64,000 bases of DNA from Symsagittifera roscoffensis (lineage: Eukaryota; Xenacoelomorpha; Acoela; Convolutidae), in contig NC_087064.1 in NCBI RefSeq assembly GCF_963678635.1, positions 69,058,123 through 69,122,122 on the forward strand, given 5' to 3'. Below the pieces are notes generated by a model. The model was given only the letters and a program-made list of their open reading frames with translations, was not told the origin of the DNA and did no database searches. Each line of letters opens with the position of its first letter. Position 1 is the stretch's first letter. Positions 11,801-24,108 of this stretch are shown here, in pieces. The translations under genes were made by a program, and so were the position numbers.

Positions 11801-12975
11801 TTAAAGGCAAAACATCTTTCAAAAAATGGTGTAATTATTGCAGACGATACGGACATAGTATTTCTGAATGTAGACAAAAACAACAGGACAGTCAAAACAA
11901 ACCTCAAAAATATAAAGAACCAAATAAATCATTCTGTCAATACATGAAGAAAGATCAAAATCTACCAAACAAAAATGTATACAGCAACAACAGTTCAGGA
12001 AAACCACTTCCGAACAATACCAATTACACGAGAACTCAATCACCATATAACTCAAGTTATAGAGGAAAATCACCAGAACGAAGAAATACACAAAATTCGT
12101 CACAAAATCATTACAATAGACCAAATAGTCAAAATAACTACTCCAGATCAAATTCAAATACAACACAATTTGTTTCTAGATCTAATTCCCAATCAAGGAA
12201 TAAATACTATCCAAACAATCAGTCACGAAACTCATCATATAATAGAAATAGAAACTACTCCAATAATCGAAATAGAAGTTATTCACACAACCGAAATCAG
12301 AATTACCCGAACAATCCATCAAGGAATAACTCATATAACAGATCAAACTATAACAGATCAAACGATAATTATCAAAACAGATCACGAAACAATTCACAAA
12401 ATCGACATTCAAGTTATAATAATCGTTATAGAAATTATTCCCAATCACCACACAGAAATAATAACCATTATAATAATTCTAACAATCGCCACAGAAGTAG
12501 TACACCTAAACATCAAAGACATATTAATCAAGTACAATCAAATCCGGAAACAACATCAGACCCCCCAGGTATTGATGACACAGTAAATGACACACTACAA
12601 CTAAATCAAATAAACTGTGGATCATCAGATTCAGAAAGTGATATAGAAAACACTATCTCCATCAATATGATAGCAGTCGAAAATGACTACGAACCTATTA
12701 TATATGAACAACTTTTTTCATCACATATATATGAAAATCAATTAGAACTCCTTCACAATTATTATATTGAACCCATCCATTCCACACAAACGACACAAGA
12801 AACTAACGAAATCAACACTACAAATCAATCCAATGAAAATGACAAAACAAAATGCTTGAATACAATTCACATCTATCAAAATATACAAAAAAAAACAACC
12901 CAAAGAAAAAATTTGGACAATACCATTTCTTTTAGAAAGTCCAAGAAACAAAGAATTTCAACCACCAGATCTTGA
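8858..12975 (+). pseudogene. gag: gag (very long), one frameshift and one in-frame stop
   Basis: The reading starts at the ATG at 8858 with a basic N-terminal region of ~150 codons. It shifts frame at about 9300-9330, then continues from about 9331 to 12975 with one TAA at 10894. The central part (about 11100-11700) has the helical capsid pattern of Ty3/gypsy Gag, with motifs such as LDGAAQKWF and EIRRLPNETIKQLA. A CCHC zinc knuckle (C-x2-C-x4-H-x4-C) lies at 11830-11872, followed by a long Asn/Ser/Arg/Tyr-rich tail. Gag would form the particle core and bind genomic RNA. At nearly 1,370 codons it is much longer than typical gypsy Gag. Pol begins in the +1 frame relative to the gag end. Confidence 0.85.
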
Positions 12976-15900
12976 AATTGATTTTTTAATTGATTCAGGA
13001 GCAGAATCAAACATAATAAACATTCCCACATGGAATGAGATAAAAACATTACACCCAAAACTAACACCTCTTGAAACCTCCAGTAAACTAGCAACAGCAC
13101 AAGGATCAACATTGGTAAACTACGGAAAAATTCAATTATTTCTTCTCCCCACAAGAACAATAGAGCAAAATAAAATTTTAAATAAACCATTTAAACAAAT
13201 ATTTCATATCACTGATATTAAACACAATATCATTGGAATACCATTTATCTCTAAATATATACCAACAATCAACATCTTGAATAGTAAAATACTAATCAAA
13301 GATAAATACACAAAAACAAAAGACACATCCCTAACATTTTTTCAAAGATTAAATAAACAACCACCATTCTTTTCAAAATTTTATCCAATATATAACCAAC
13401 AAAGAAAACACCTGAAACCACTATCAGGAAACATATATAATTTTTCAATAAAACAAGTTCACCAATATGATAAAAAACAAAATAAACAACAACTCTATAT
13501 GTCAGATTTTGAATTCAAACCTATCCATAAGTTTTTCAAAATCACAACCTCATCAATAAAATATTTGAAAAACTCGAATTCAGATATTATTTCGTTACAT
13601 GTATACAACAATACACCCTATCAAGTAACATTACCTTTAGGACTTTTGGGATATTGCGAAACCAACGCTACGATATCACCAATACACGAAAAAGCATACC
13701 GCGTAAATAATATACTCCAATTATTAGATATTTGTCAATCCACAATTCTTAATGAAGAATTATCCATAAATAATATAATAAGTAATGAAAAAAGAAATAC
13801 AGATTATTTCACAAAAGCCCCATATTTCAAACATACATTCAACATAAAAAACTATACAGAGAATCAACAGAAATTTTAAACAATGTTTAACTTCCAACAT
13901 TCACAAATAACACAAGACGAATTTGATAAATTAGCCAAACAGCTAATAAAATATTCATCAGTCTATGCAACATCCAAATTTGATGTTGGCAAAATCAGTT
14001 CATCACTACATCTCCCATTAAAACCTGACGCAGTTTTCAAAAAACAAAGAGCAAGTAAAGTACCAATTCATTTACACGATAAAGTGAACAGATTACTCGA
14101 TATTTTAGAACAATACAAAATTATATCACCGGTAAACAAAGAAAAACAACCAAAAGGTAACACATTTATCAACCCTGTTATCATCCTAGCAAAAGGAGAA
14201 TCATTAAAAATAGTTCTAGACGCTAGATATCTTAATTCACTAATAGACTAATCAAAATGCAATTGGCCTATTGAACCAATACAAGTTATTTTAACAAAAA
14301 TAAATTGAAAATACTTTACAACCGCAGATATGAATAGTGCATATAATCAAATGCCACTAGATGAACAATCGCGACGCTTAACACAATTTGTTATTGGAAA
14401 TCAGCAATATGAATTCAACCGCCTATTCTATGGAATATCCATAGGACCAGCAGCATTTTCAGCTTTTATGAGCAAAATTTTTAGACCACTAACACTCAAG
14501 AAAAACGCAATCACCTATTTAGACGATGTTTTTATGCAATCACAGACAAAAGAAGAAATGTTCAATGTTTTAGAACACTATCACAAAATACTTCAGAACA
14601 AAAATCTGAAGGCCGCCCCCGATAAATCACACTTCTTTTTAACACGAGTTAAATTCTTAGGACACAATATAGAAAGAAAAACAATCACTCCATTAAAATC
14701 ACGCATTGATGCTATTCCGAAGCTCCAACCACCAACAAACAAAAAGAAAATCCAAGAATTCCTTGGAATGTTAAATTTTTTAAGCAAATATGTCTATAAA
14801 ATGCAATTATATCTAAGACCATTCTATAATATACTTAGACAACAAAATAATTTTGAATAGAACACAGAACATCAAGCACGATTTGAAGAAATTAAAAAAC
14901 TCTTAACTGAACAAATTTCGAATACAATTCCAGATCCAAATCAACCATTCTATGCAATGTGCGATGCTTCGAATTTTGGCATCGGCGCAGCATTATTACA
15001 ATCACACAATGGAACAAACAAAATGAATCTTATATCAGCAAATTCTCGATTATTCACTCAAGCAGAGCTAAGACTCTCAACTCTAATGAGAGAATGTACA
15101 GCCATAATCTATACGATTATAGAATATGAATTTCTGATACTTGGATCAAAACATCCAACAGTTCTATTCACAGATCACAAACCAATCATTTTTCTCTTTA
15201 CACAAAAATCCAATCCAAATCACCGAGTTTATAGATTTCAATTAATTCTAATGAAATTCCCAAACTTACATATAGTTTGGACAGCAGGAAAGAATCTTGC
15301 ATTACCAGACACTTTAAGTCGAAATACACTACCTGAATTACTTACACGTAAAACTACAGTTGAAATACCCAAAAATATAAAATTCTACCTTGCAGAAAAC
15401 GAAACATCACCCCGACTAGAATGCAAATATGCAGTGAAAACTGACGTTGAACAATCACAGATAAATAATCTACAACACTTCCCACTTTATTTAGATTGCC
15501 AAAATAACCACTACGAATAACCACTACTTGGAACATCAACTTTTAAACCAATTCCATATTCACAATGGATAAAAAATAACACCCAACAAAAAAGAGTAAA
15601 ACAACACCCGCATAAAAAAGACCTTTTTCCGTTAATTGAAAAAGAAAATCTAACTGATAAAATAAATTTATCAGGACCACAAACAAACGATTCAAAATAC
15701 ACAATAAATCAAGTTTTTGACCTCCATGACCCACTTGATACAATTCCTTTATCTAAATTAGAAATTGAAAACATTTTTCTCCCTCGAACAGAAAAAATTA
15801 CAATTTCAACCTCGAAACAATATCAAAATCTTCACCCAGTAATAAGACAACTAAAATCATGGCACAAATATAAAACTAAACCCGTAAAGGCAGATACAAC

Positions 15901-17401
15901 TATTTTAGGAAATAAAACACTCCTCCGATATTTTCGAAAATTTAACAGTACAACAATTAATGAAAACACAGACCTTCTAGAATACCAATTAAATGAATCT
16001 ACAGTCCCCTGTCTCCCTTTAAGTATGATTCTCATAGCTTTTAATATTTCACATACACAAAACATTAAAGGACACTCTGGATCAGAGAAAACATATTCAA
16101 ATTTCATACAAAACTTTTTTTTTCCAAATGCACCAATTTGGATAAAAGTACTATGCAATGATTGTATAGTATGTCAGCTAAATAAACCTTATCCAAATCA
16201 AAAACAAATAGCACAAAAACAAGATTTTAAAGGACAAAGTTTGTACTTTAACCACCGTATTTCATTTGATACAAAAGGACCAATTTCACCCTCATCCGAA
16301 GGAAACTCCTACATTATGGTAATTGTTGACGCATTTACACATTATGTAGCACTTAACCCAGTACCACATTGTAACGCTTATTACGCTTACACAACACTTT
16401 ATGAACACTGGATAGCCAAATTCGGACTACCAGAAATTTTAGTTACAGACAACGGTACGGAATTCATAAATAATGAAATCATCACACTATGTCATTTATA
16501 TAACATCAAACACAAACCACTTACATCTCACGCACCTTGGACAAACGGCTTAGTCGAAGGTATGAACCGTTCACTACAAGAATATCTTAGATATATCATC
16601 AATGGAAATGATACAAGATACACCGAATGGTCAGCAGATGTAAAACTATTTCCCTTAGCATATAATTCACAAATCACGACAACTCTAGGAATGTCACCAT
16701 ATGAATTGGTTTTTAATCAAAAGCCACGCAAACCAATTATGTTTACAGCAAACTCTCATAAAAATGCCCAAAGTTATTGTCAACCGAATAAAGACTCAAT
16801 TTGTTATAATCTACCTTTACACACACACGATGAAGATCATTTTCATCACCCACAAATTCTTAAACTAGCCTCCGGTACACACACCGAATGGATTTTAAAC
16901 AGAGATAAAAAACACAAAGAAATTTACCAAAAAGTAACAAAAAAGTTGTTACAAAGGCAAAACATTAATGAACAAATAAATTCACGCTTCACACCAGCCT
17001 CCGATTTAAAAATTGGAACATTTGTTTTAATACCCAATTTTAACACTCAAAAAGGAATCTCAAAAAAACTACAACCCCTTCGTAAAGGACCATACCAAAT
17101 AATTGCCAAACCCACTGATGTCACATATAAAATCACCGACTCAGACCAAAAAGGAATTGTTCAACATCGAAACAACCTATTACCTTATTACCCAAAAGAA
17201 TACGCACTACGCGAACTAACTCAATTATATTCTTTCACAGGTTTAAAAGTTATTCAAAATAACCCACATACGGAAAATAAAACAAAGGAACAACATGACA
17301 TTCACCTCGAAAACCAAAATAAAAAATCAACTACAACGAAAAACAATACAAAAAAGCTAGATCAAAATATACCTCAAAAAGAAAAAAAAATAGAAAAATG
17401 A
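12888..17401 (+). pseudogene. pol: pol: protease, reverse transcriptase, RNase H, integrase; five in-frame stops
   Basis: One frame stays coherent to 17401 apart from TAA 13877, TAA 14249, TGA 14306, TAG 14858 and TAA 15518. The aspartic protease has its active-site DSGA at 12992, followed by a long linker. RT has the TADMNSAYNQMP block near 14322 and the catalytic YLDD near 14517. RNase H has the CDAS block near 14957 and LFTDHKP near 15165. Integrase carries an HHCC zinc finger near 16050-16190 and the DDE residues in SFDTKGP, TDNGTEF and GLVEGMNRS, then an SH3-like C-terminal domain ending near 17200 and a Lys/Asn-rich tail. The PR-RT-RH-IN order and YLDD place it in Ty3/gypsy. The gene is inactive as written; no intact Pol can be made without readthrough. 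Confidence 0.9.
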
Positions 17402-17547
17402 CAGAAAAAATAATACCCCAAGAACAAATCGACAAATCAGAACATAGAGAGTCATCACGACTTAGAAATCAACCACGTAAAAACTATAAAACATTCATCC
17501 CACAATCTAAAATATTAAAGAAAGTCGAATTTCAAAAACAGCTTTAA
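17398..17547 (+). CDS. 49-codon ORF overlapping the pol stop (ATGA)
   Basis: The ATG at 17398 overlaps the pol TGA at 17399-17401 in a 4-base ATGA arrangement. The ORF runs to TAA at 17545. The product is basic and polar with an SSRLRNQPRKNYK segment, similar in character to the Arg-rich tails found at the end of some gypsy Pol proteins. It may be a separate protein made by termination-reinitiation or simply the original Pol tail reached by a frameshift. No membrane segment is seen. Confidence 0.5.
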   Translation: MTEKIIPQEQIDKSEHRESSRLRNQPRKNYKTFIPQSKILKKVEFQKQL

Positions 17548-18357
17548 TTTTATATTTAATAATCTTTGCACCTCTGAAATATTTTGAACTTTCATTTTTC
17601 AAAATAACATGCTGACAAACACGCAGCGATTCTAGTTCATAATTAGCCAATAGGATTCATCCAATCCGTCACCTTCTCTAACTCTAACACAAATCAACTA
17701 GACGAACGATATTAAACTCCAGGCATATCTATAACTATAACTTTGCGACCTCCAGGTCAAAAATAAGCAAACCACTCCAACTTGACAACTAAAATAAATA
17801 TCACCATAATATCATAACCCTCCCTTATCTAATAACCCAAAGATCAACAATATTTCCCCAACTCAGACCTCAAATACCCCCCAAAACAAATATGTTAAAT
17901 TAGCCTAAAGTAAAAGAACGACCATTTTAATTAGCCTAAAGTATAAAAATCTCAAAATACCCCAGATCATTTGACAAATAAAAATAAAGAAAAAGAAGAC
18001 CTCCCGATCACCATAAAATTTGCCCCCAACAATTTTTCACAAAACTCAACCCACTTGTCAAAAAACCAATCAATAATTCGACCACACTTGAAAATTGCCT
18101 CAAACAACAAAAAATATTCAATCGAGAAGCCATTTCTTAAATGCTCTTCTCTCGACCAGTCGACATAATTCTTAACATTCTCATAAACTTTTTAACGATA
18201 TTTAAACTTTTAATCATATTTCTTTTTGATACCTTTGAATCTTTTGTAATAATCTTAATCATTTTTTGCAATATTTTTTAAATTTTCTATACCATATTTG
18301 AACTATACCTCCAACTTTCAAAAGCTATTGACTATATCCACAGGTACGATTCACAAA
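17548..18357 (+). other. Non-coding spacer between pol and the env region, with 3' splice-site-like sequence
   Basis: About 800 bases without an ATG ORF of note. A 16-17 base motif ATTAGCCTAAAGTA occurs twice, near 17899 and 17931. At the 3' end, TATATCCACAG (about 18332-18343) looks like a polypyrimidine/AG acceptor ~25 bases upstream of the next ATG. A spliced subgenomic mRNA would explain how downstream ORFs are expressed; the donor was not identified. Confidence 0.4.
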
Positions 18358-18367
18358 ACTTATCTAA

Positions 18368-18556
18368 ATGATACGAACCATTTTTAGTAGAACAGATATT
18401 TTTTTACTATTTGTAATTTTTATAACATTTCTATCATCCCTCATCTTGACAATATGCAAATGTATAAAGAAAGCAATCATCACATTCGCCCTAGCAACAA
18501 TTCTCCTAATTCTTTTTCTAGAAGAATACTATAATAAACATAAATTTTTTCACTAA
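18368..18556 (+). CDS. 62-residue two-helix hydrophobic mini-protein
   Basis: The ATG at 18368 follows the candidate splice acceptor. The product has two hydrophobic segments (about residues 10-29 and 35-51) separated by a short basic, Cys-containing turn (CKCIKK), and ends with a charged tail. That layout resembles small viral membrane proteins such as viroporins, but no homologue was recognised. It lies directly upstream of the Met-less ORF and the envelope gene. The ORF is intact, unlike most of its neighbours. Confidence 0.5.
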   Translation: MIRTIFSRTDIFLLFVIFITFLSSLILTICKCIKKAIITFALATILLILFLEEYYNKHKFFH

Positions 18557-19697
18557 AAGAATAAATCAAAAACTATCAAAAATTGCTAACCAACAGTCAC
18601 ACAGTCAGTCTTCACCGACATCATCCTAAGATAACCCAACACCACCTTCAACTACCCAAAACCCCCAAACATCTACACGAATTTCCTTTCAAGATAACCC
18701 ATATACCTTTGGAGAACGACACGCTCGCTTATCTGAACCACTAGAACCAGTTCAACGACAAGCACCTCTAAGTGAACCAACATATAACTTATACCCAACA
18801 CTACCACAAGAATTAAGTAGAATACGAAATCCTAGTCAAAACCAAAATACAGTCGAAATAAATAGACAAATTATACATCCTCGACGAAACAGAAATTTTC
18901 AAACTCCCCGAGTTCATTTTGATATACCTCAATCCCCATCACAAAGTACTCCAGAAAACCCCATCGGTATATTACCAGAAACCCCTACGCTTCTTTCACA
19001 ACGTAGCACCTCAAGCCTACCCTCAGATTACTTAGGTTCAACACCAACATCTGAACAAACACGTGAAAATCCCTTTAACCCCACAAACCAAACATCACGA
19101 CTACCATATTGGACAACACATTCATTCATACAAGGTGAACCAAATTTAATCAATGATCCAATAGATGCTTCTACGGATACAACAACATCCTCATCACTAC
19201 CAGAAACATTATCACTACCATCAACACCATCAATAAGCCAGATTTCACCAACGCCTTTTAACTTCAATTTCCCAAATAACCTCGACGCTAGATATCGAGA
19301 ACAACCATCAACAAATATTCCTTTAAGACTAGACTGGAATATATTCACAGCACCTCCACCATTATTTGGACAACACCCAGAAAGTAACCGACTCCACAAC
19401 TGGTCACTCAATAGACTACAATATAGACAAGACATCCACGAAGACATTCGTGATCATAACATCCAAATACTCCAACAAAATAGTCTACAATTAAAATTTG
19501 AAATCACGGTTAAATTAAACAACATTACTCAACATCCCTACCCATTAAACTCACCAAATATAACAGCTCAATCATTACCACCACCATTTATAACAACTGA
19601 AGTAATATACAAATACGACAGATATACCAAAAAGACAATTGGTTACATCACATTTTATAACCCATACTCAGGATTATCATACACATGTATATTCTAA
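18522..19697 (+). CDS. Met-less Pro/Ser/Thr-rich ORF upstream of env, one in-frame TAA
   Basis: This frame is open from 18522 to 19694, stopping at TAA 19695, apart from one TAA at 18627. The 355 codons after 18630 contain no methionine, so ATG-based ORF finding misses it. The first two thirds are Pro/Ser/Thr/Gln-rich and likely disordered. The last ~110 residues are more varied, with Trp, aromatic and hydrophobic patches. The frame overlaps the env ATG by 13 bases. Expression would need an upstream spliced ATG, readthrough or a non-AUG start. No homologue was recognised. Similar base composition and codon use to gag and env support real coding. Confidence 0.5.
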
Positions 19698-22303
19698 AAA
19701 TATTAATTTTTCTCCAACTCTTTTTTCTAGTAATCTCCAATCAAAACATAAACCCTTCCCCCCGCACAGGACCCCAAGATTTTTTAGTAACACATTACGA
19801 TTGTGAAGAAAATGAACAAAAAACACTACACAAATATGCAATAAATCAGGTATCACAATGCGAAACAGAACCACAAGCTATAGAAACTACAAATGTAATA
19901 GCGACACTTTATTTAAAAGCCCGAGCAACAACAGTTATAGGATATAAATTCACAGCAACAATTTCTGAAAAGAAAGTACATTGTTCACAAGTCTCTAATG
20001 GAAATAAAAACCGACTTGACCACGAATCATTCTACCAGAGTAATATCGAACGATTTTTACATCTCAATCCCGAAGATTGTAAAAACGAGTTACTCAGACT
20101 AAATATCACAAGAAATAAAAACACAGATAGAAAGTTAGTATATTTCCAAGTTTTTTCGGATTCTGTACATCAAGCAGAACTTGAAAGATATCAAGGACAT
20201 ATAAAATTAGATGAAAAATACCCATACAACGGCGCACACGGAAGATTAACTTATGACATACACGATAAACACTGGATACCACATATTTGTATAAATAACC
20301 CATCAAACTGCAAAGCAGACACAAAAAATGAAGGATATCAAGAAATAATGTTTTTCGATTGGAAAATACAACTCGAAAAAATACAAATCACACGCGATTT
20401 ATCTGACAACACAATGATCTATCAAGGAATTAGATTACCTTGTAAAAACGATCAAGGCTATTGGGACCCTACAACACGAACACAAGCAACAATTGTTTGG
20501 TTCCCCGAAGACACATGTACAACATTTCAAGTAGCAAAAATACACGCTCGTATGATAAAATTTCACGAAAAATATTTTATACAGTCAATTCCATATGAAC
20601 AAGTAAAACCATCACGAAAACAAAGTTCTAATTTTAGAAACATACACAATTTAGAAAATAAATTGACAGGTTTTCAAATATATCAAGAAACAGAACTTGC
20701 ATGTAAATACAGAAACCCACTTCACAAAACACAATACTCTGAAATATTAGTTGAATACGAAAAAGGATTCGACATGACCACTGGAAAAATAAAAATTGAC
20801 CCATACGCCACAAGTCATCCTATAAACGAAGGAACATCATATATACCAGTTAATTTTCAAAAAAGTAAAGGTCAACCTGGTGGACATCTAAAGCCCCATG
20901 ACACTAGAAGCACACGTTTACAAGAACTATCACTAATGAATAGTACATATTTCGGTAATATCCACTATGATATTCACTTAGATATGAAATTAGACTACAC
21001 AATTAGCCGAATTTTTCAAGAAATGTCACTCTCTGAATTAGAAACACTTCACCAACTATGCGAATTAGAAAGGACACAAATCCTACAATCACTTGCACTA
21101 GCAGTATTAAAAATACCCTACGCAGGATATTTACTATCAGGCAATAGATCAAATTTTTTAGACTACGAAGGAAACATTTTATGGTTTTACACCTGTACCA
21201 AAAAAGTATCACCACTATATGTTTTTGAAGATAAACGATGTTATAAAAGAATCCCTATCTTTTATAAGAATAAAGTACATTTCGTTGACACACTTTCAAG
21301 ACGAACCTATTTCTGGGATACCACAGTCCCATGTGGATCAGAAAATAGCCACAATGTAGTACAACTGAACCCTGATGAAGATAAATATTACCTTCTTACC
21401 CCATATCCCACATTAATGCAATCACTCAAAAAATTTTCACCTGAAAGCATTAGAGCTATTGCTCGAAACCCAAATATTGACCTACAATCAGTTGGAATAT
21501 ATTCAAAATCCGATATCCAACATCACATTAGAACACAACAATTCCAAGAATTATTAACACAAATGGACACTATACAAAGACAATCATTTGACCAAAACTT
21601 ACGCAAACTTGCCGAAACCGCAGGATTTGCAGATATTTATACACAAGATTATAGCGGATATTTTAAAGACATTAAAGACTATATATATCTAAACGGTGAA
21701 AAATACCGACCACAAGATATCTCACCTATAAATATTTTTAGCTTTGTTACACTCAAAAATGAAATTCTTGATTTTCTAGGATGGCCCTATTACATCTTAG
21801 AAAAATTAACTATTTTATACGCAATGTTTAACTTTATAGGATTTCTTTTTTCACTTTTAAAAGGAATCTATAATACATGCGCTATACACACACAAGTAAA
21901 TAGACAAGCAAGTGTAGCACGCATACTATTTGCAGGATTTTTTGGAATTTTTTCATCATCAATAAACAAAATTCTTTTAGACGCACAAATAAAAGAATAC
22001 AACACAAAAATAGCAACAAGACAGAACACATATGACGAAGAACATAACAATGTAGAAATAACCCCTACAGCACCACAGTTACCACCCCTAACACATAACC
22101 ATCCATTATCCCTAGTCCCACGAAATTTTTGAAATTTAGCAATAACACATAATCCAAATTTTAGACCAACCATATCAATAAGTCCCATTCAACATATAAT
22201 GACACACCATTCACTAGATGAAAATACATATGAACAAATTATAGAACAACCCCATACCACCGCTTTTCAGTCTCAAAATAATAATTTTTTTAGCCCACGA
22301 TGA
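19685..22303 (+). pseudogene. env: Envelope-like membrane glycoprotein; stop at 22130 inside an extended frame
   Basis: The ATG at 19685 opens an 815-codon ORF ending at TGA 22130. It has an N-terminal signal peptide (about residues 1-19, hydrophobic with LQLFFLV). A large Cys-containing ectodomain follows, starting near residue 36 with Tyr-Asp-Cys. The C-terminal region has hydrophobic segments near residues 705-738 and 744-766. The same frame stays open for 57 further codons to TGA 22301, which overlaps the next ATG, so the 22130 stop probably cut off a cytoplasmic tail. The spacing of Cys in the N-terminal ectodomain recalls glycoproteins of chuvirus-like negative-strand RNA viruses captured by invertebrate retroelements. 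That assignment is inference from pattern only. Confidence 0.75.
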
Positions 22304-24108
22304 GCCGACAACTTGGATCCCTACACCGCTCAAATTCCCACCCAACCAACCTCAACACTCCAATTACAATAATTCCACTTTTTGCTTTCCCGCCACCCGA
22401 TTTCCCAACCAATAATATAACATCAGGCATGAATTCAGACACTAATTCACATATCTCAGTTTTATACTCCATTTCACAACTCAATAACCCAAATATTGAA
22501 ACCCCTGATGAATTTGCAGACTCTGAACCATCTCCATCCATTAATTTTCAAACCAACTCCTCAGTTTTTTCAAAACACCCTTTTCAACCAATCCCACCAA
22601 ATAACCCACTCCCACCCATTTCTACACCCTCTTATGCTTCACAAGTCACCCCAACCTACTCTTCACTTCATTCAGACCGATCATCCAATTCTCCAGACAC
22701 CCCCCAAATCTCCCAAGAACTAGATAATTTTATCACCCTACAACAACAACCCATCCACCTTGACACCCCCACTATAAACCAGATTTCATCCACAATAGAA
22801 TCATCAAACCCACCTACCCCTACACCCTCTTCAGCTTATACCGCATCATTAGCACCATAATCCACATCCACCGAATCATCAAATAGCACTAATAGAGCTT
22901 ATCGCACTTTCAAAAGAAAATTCCCAAACCATCCATTTCCAACCAAACCAGCAACAGCCCGTGAATATATTAATCATCCAAATCACACTAACACGAAAGA
23001 TTTTTTAGCAATCACCTTACCTTCATTTCCACAGTATACCTTGAACACCCCTAACGACACTAACGACACACGTAGTTTTGTAGATGAACAAGTTTTAATG
23101 CCTACACTTCATTGGACATCATATTATCATTTTACTAACCCCCTTTGCCTAGCTTTATCTAATACTCACATCGATATAGAAAGAAATCAAAATATGCTAT
23201 ATCGACTCACCACACCACTAACACATAGACAATTTACTTATATAGGATATAAAAAGTCACTAAAAACATACACTGCACCCCGAGCTAACGAATATACGCT
23301 AGAATATTACGACCATAACATCATCCGAGCTAACCAAGACCAATTTTTAGATGATGACCGTTTCGCTAACCCACAAATCACAGAAAAATTTTTCATCAAA
23401 ACACCATATGTATTTACACTCAATATATTTGATCGCAAATTCGACCACCTTATTTCTGAAGCACTAACCGACATGCAAGCTTACGAAAGTTTTAAAGAAA
23501 GATTTCAATTATTTTCACTAACCTTCAATTTCCTTGCACCACAAGAACGCGATTTGCACTGCTCACACGACATTATGTTACGCACTAAACAAACCCACAC
23601 ATATACATATTATCGCTTCATACAAAATCATTTTGATCTACACACTCCATCAAGACAACCACACCACCGTTTTCAATTTATTAACTCTAAATACACCTCA
23701 CCATTTTTTCTTAACTTCACATATTGCATCAAAGATACTAACCTTCACGGTACTCTTCGCAATTATGATCCCATAACCCAAATGTATATTTTTTGTCCCA
23801 TCACGAAGACCTTCAACGCAGAAGAATCCAGACCCTTCCTTATCCCACATGAATTTATTCAACCTATAGAAATCCCGATATTAGAATTCATCCACAACAC
23901 TAAATACAATCACAAATTATATAATCTCATCCAAAACACACCTTATGAGTTTGCAGTTGGCACTGAAGAACTAAAAACTATTAAAGCACTTCAATTGCTT
24001 TGGCCACTGCTTCAAACTAAAAACATCATTCGCATACTAGCAAAATTACTAACAAATTCCGACATAATACACGACATCTTCCCCCACGGTTTTTTCCCCG
24101 ACGATTAA
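22300..24108 (+). pseudogene. Large unknown 3' ORF of the retroelement (one in-frame TAA)
   Basis: The ATG at 22300 overlaps the extended env stop (ATGA). About 602 codons run to TAA 24106, broken once by TAA at 22858. The first ~190 codons are rich in Pro, Ser, Thr and Asn and look disordered. The last ~410, from about 22900, are rich in aromatic residues, His and Phe and look folded, with strings such as YEFAVGTEELK near the end. There is no signal peptide, zinc finger or membrane helix. No family was recognised, and standard gypsy elements lack a 3' gene of this size. A strong 5' splice-site-like AAAAGGTAAGTAT follows the stop at 24108-24120. Confidence 0.6.

Noticed and set aside
11819-12586. 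Long plus and minus ORFs in alternative frames over the gag tail
   Set aside because: They are shadows of the Asn/Ser/Arg-rich low-complexity gag tail.
17971-18168. 65-codon ORF in the pol-env spacer
   Set aside because: It starts with TTG, has no motif and lies in the spacer before the splice-acceptor-like site.
19028-19447. 139-codon minus ORF
   Set aside because: It is antisense to the Met-less retroelement ORF, whose composition bias (few G on plus) makes minus stops rare. No motif.
10894-22860. Alternative genetic code as explanation of in-frame stops
   Set aside because: All three stop codons TAA, TAG and TGA occur as breaks, and host exons in the window use TGA normally as a terminator.
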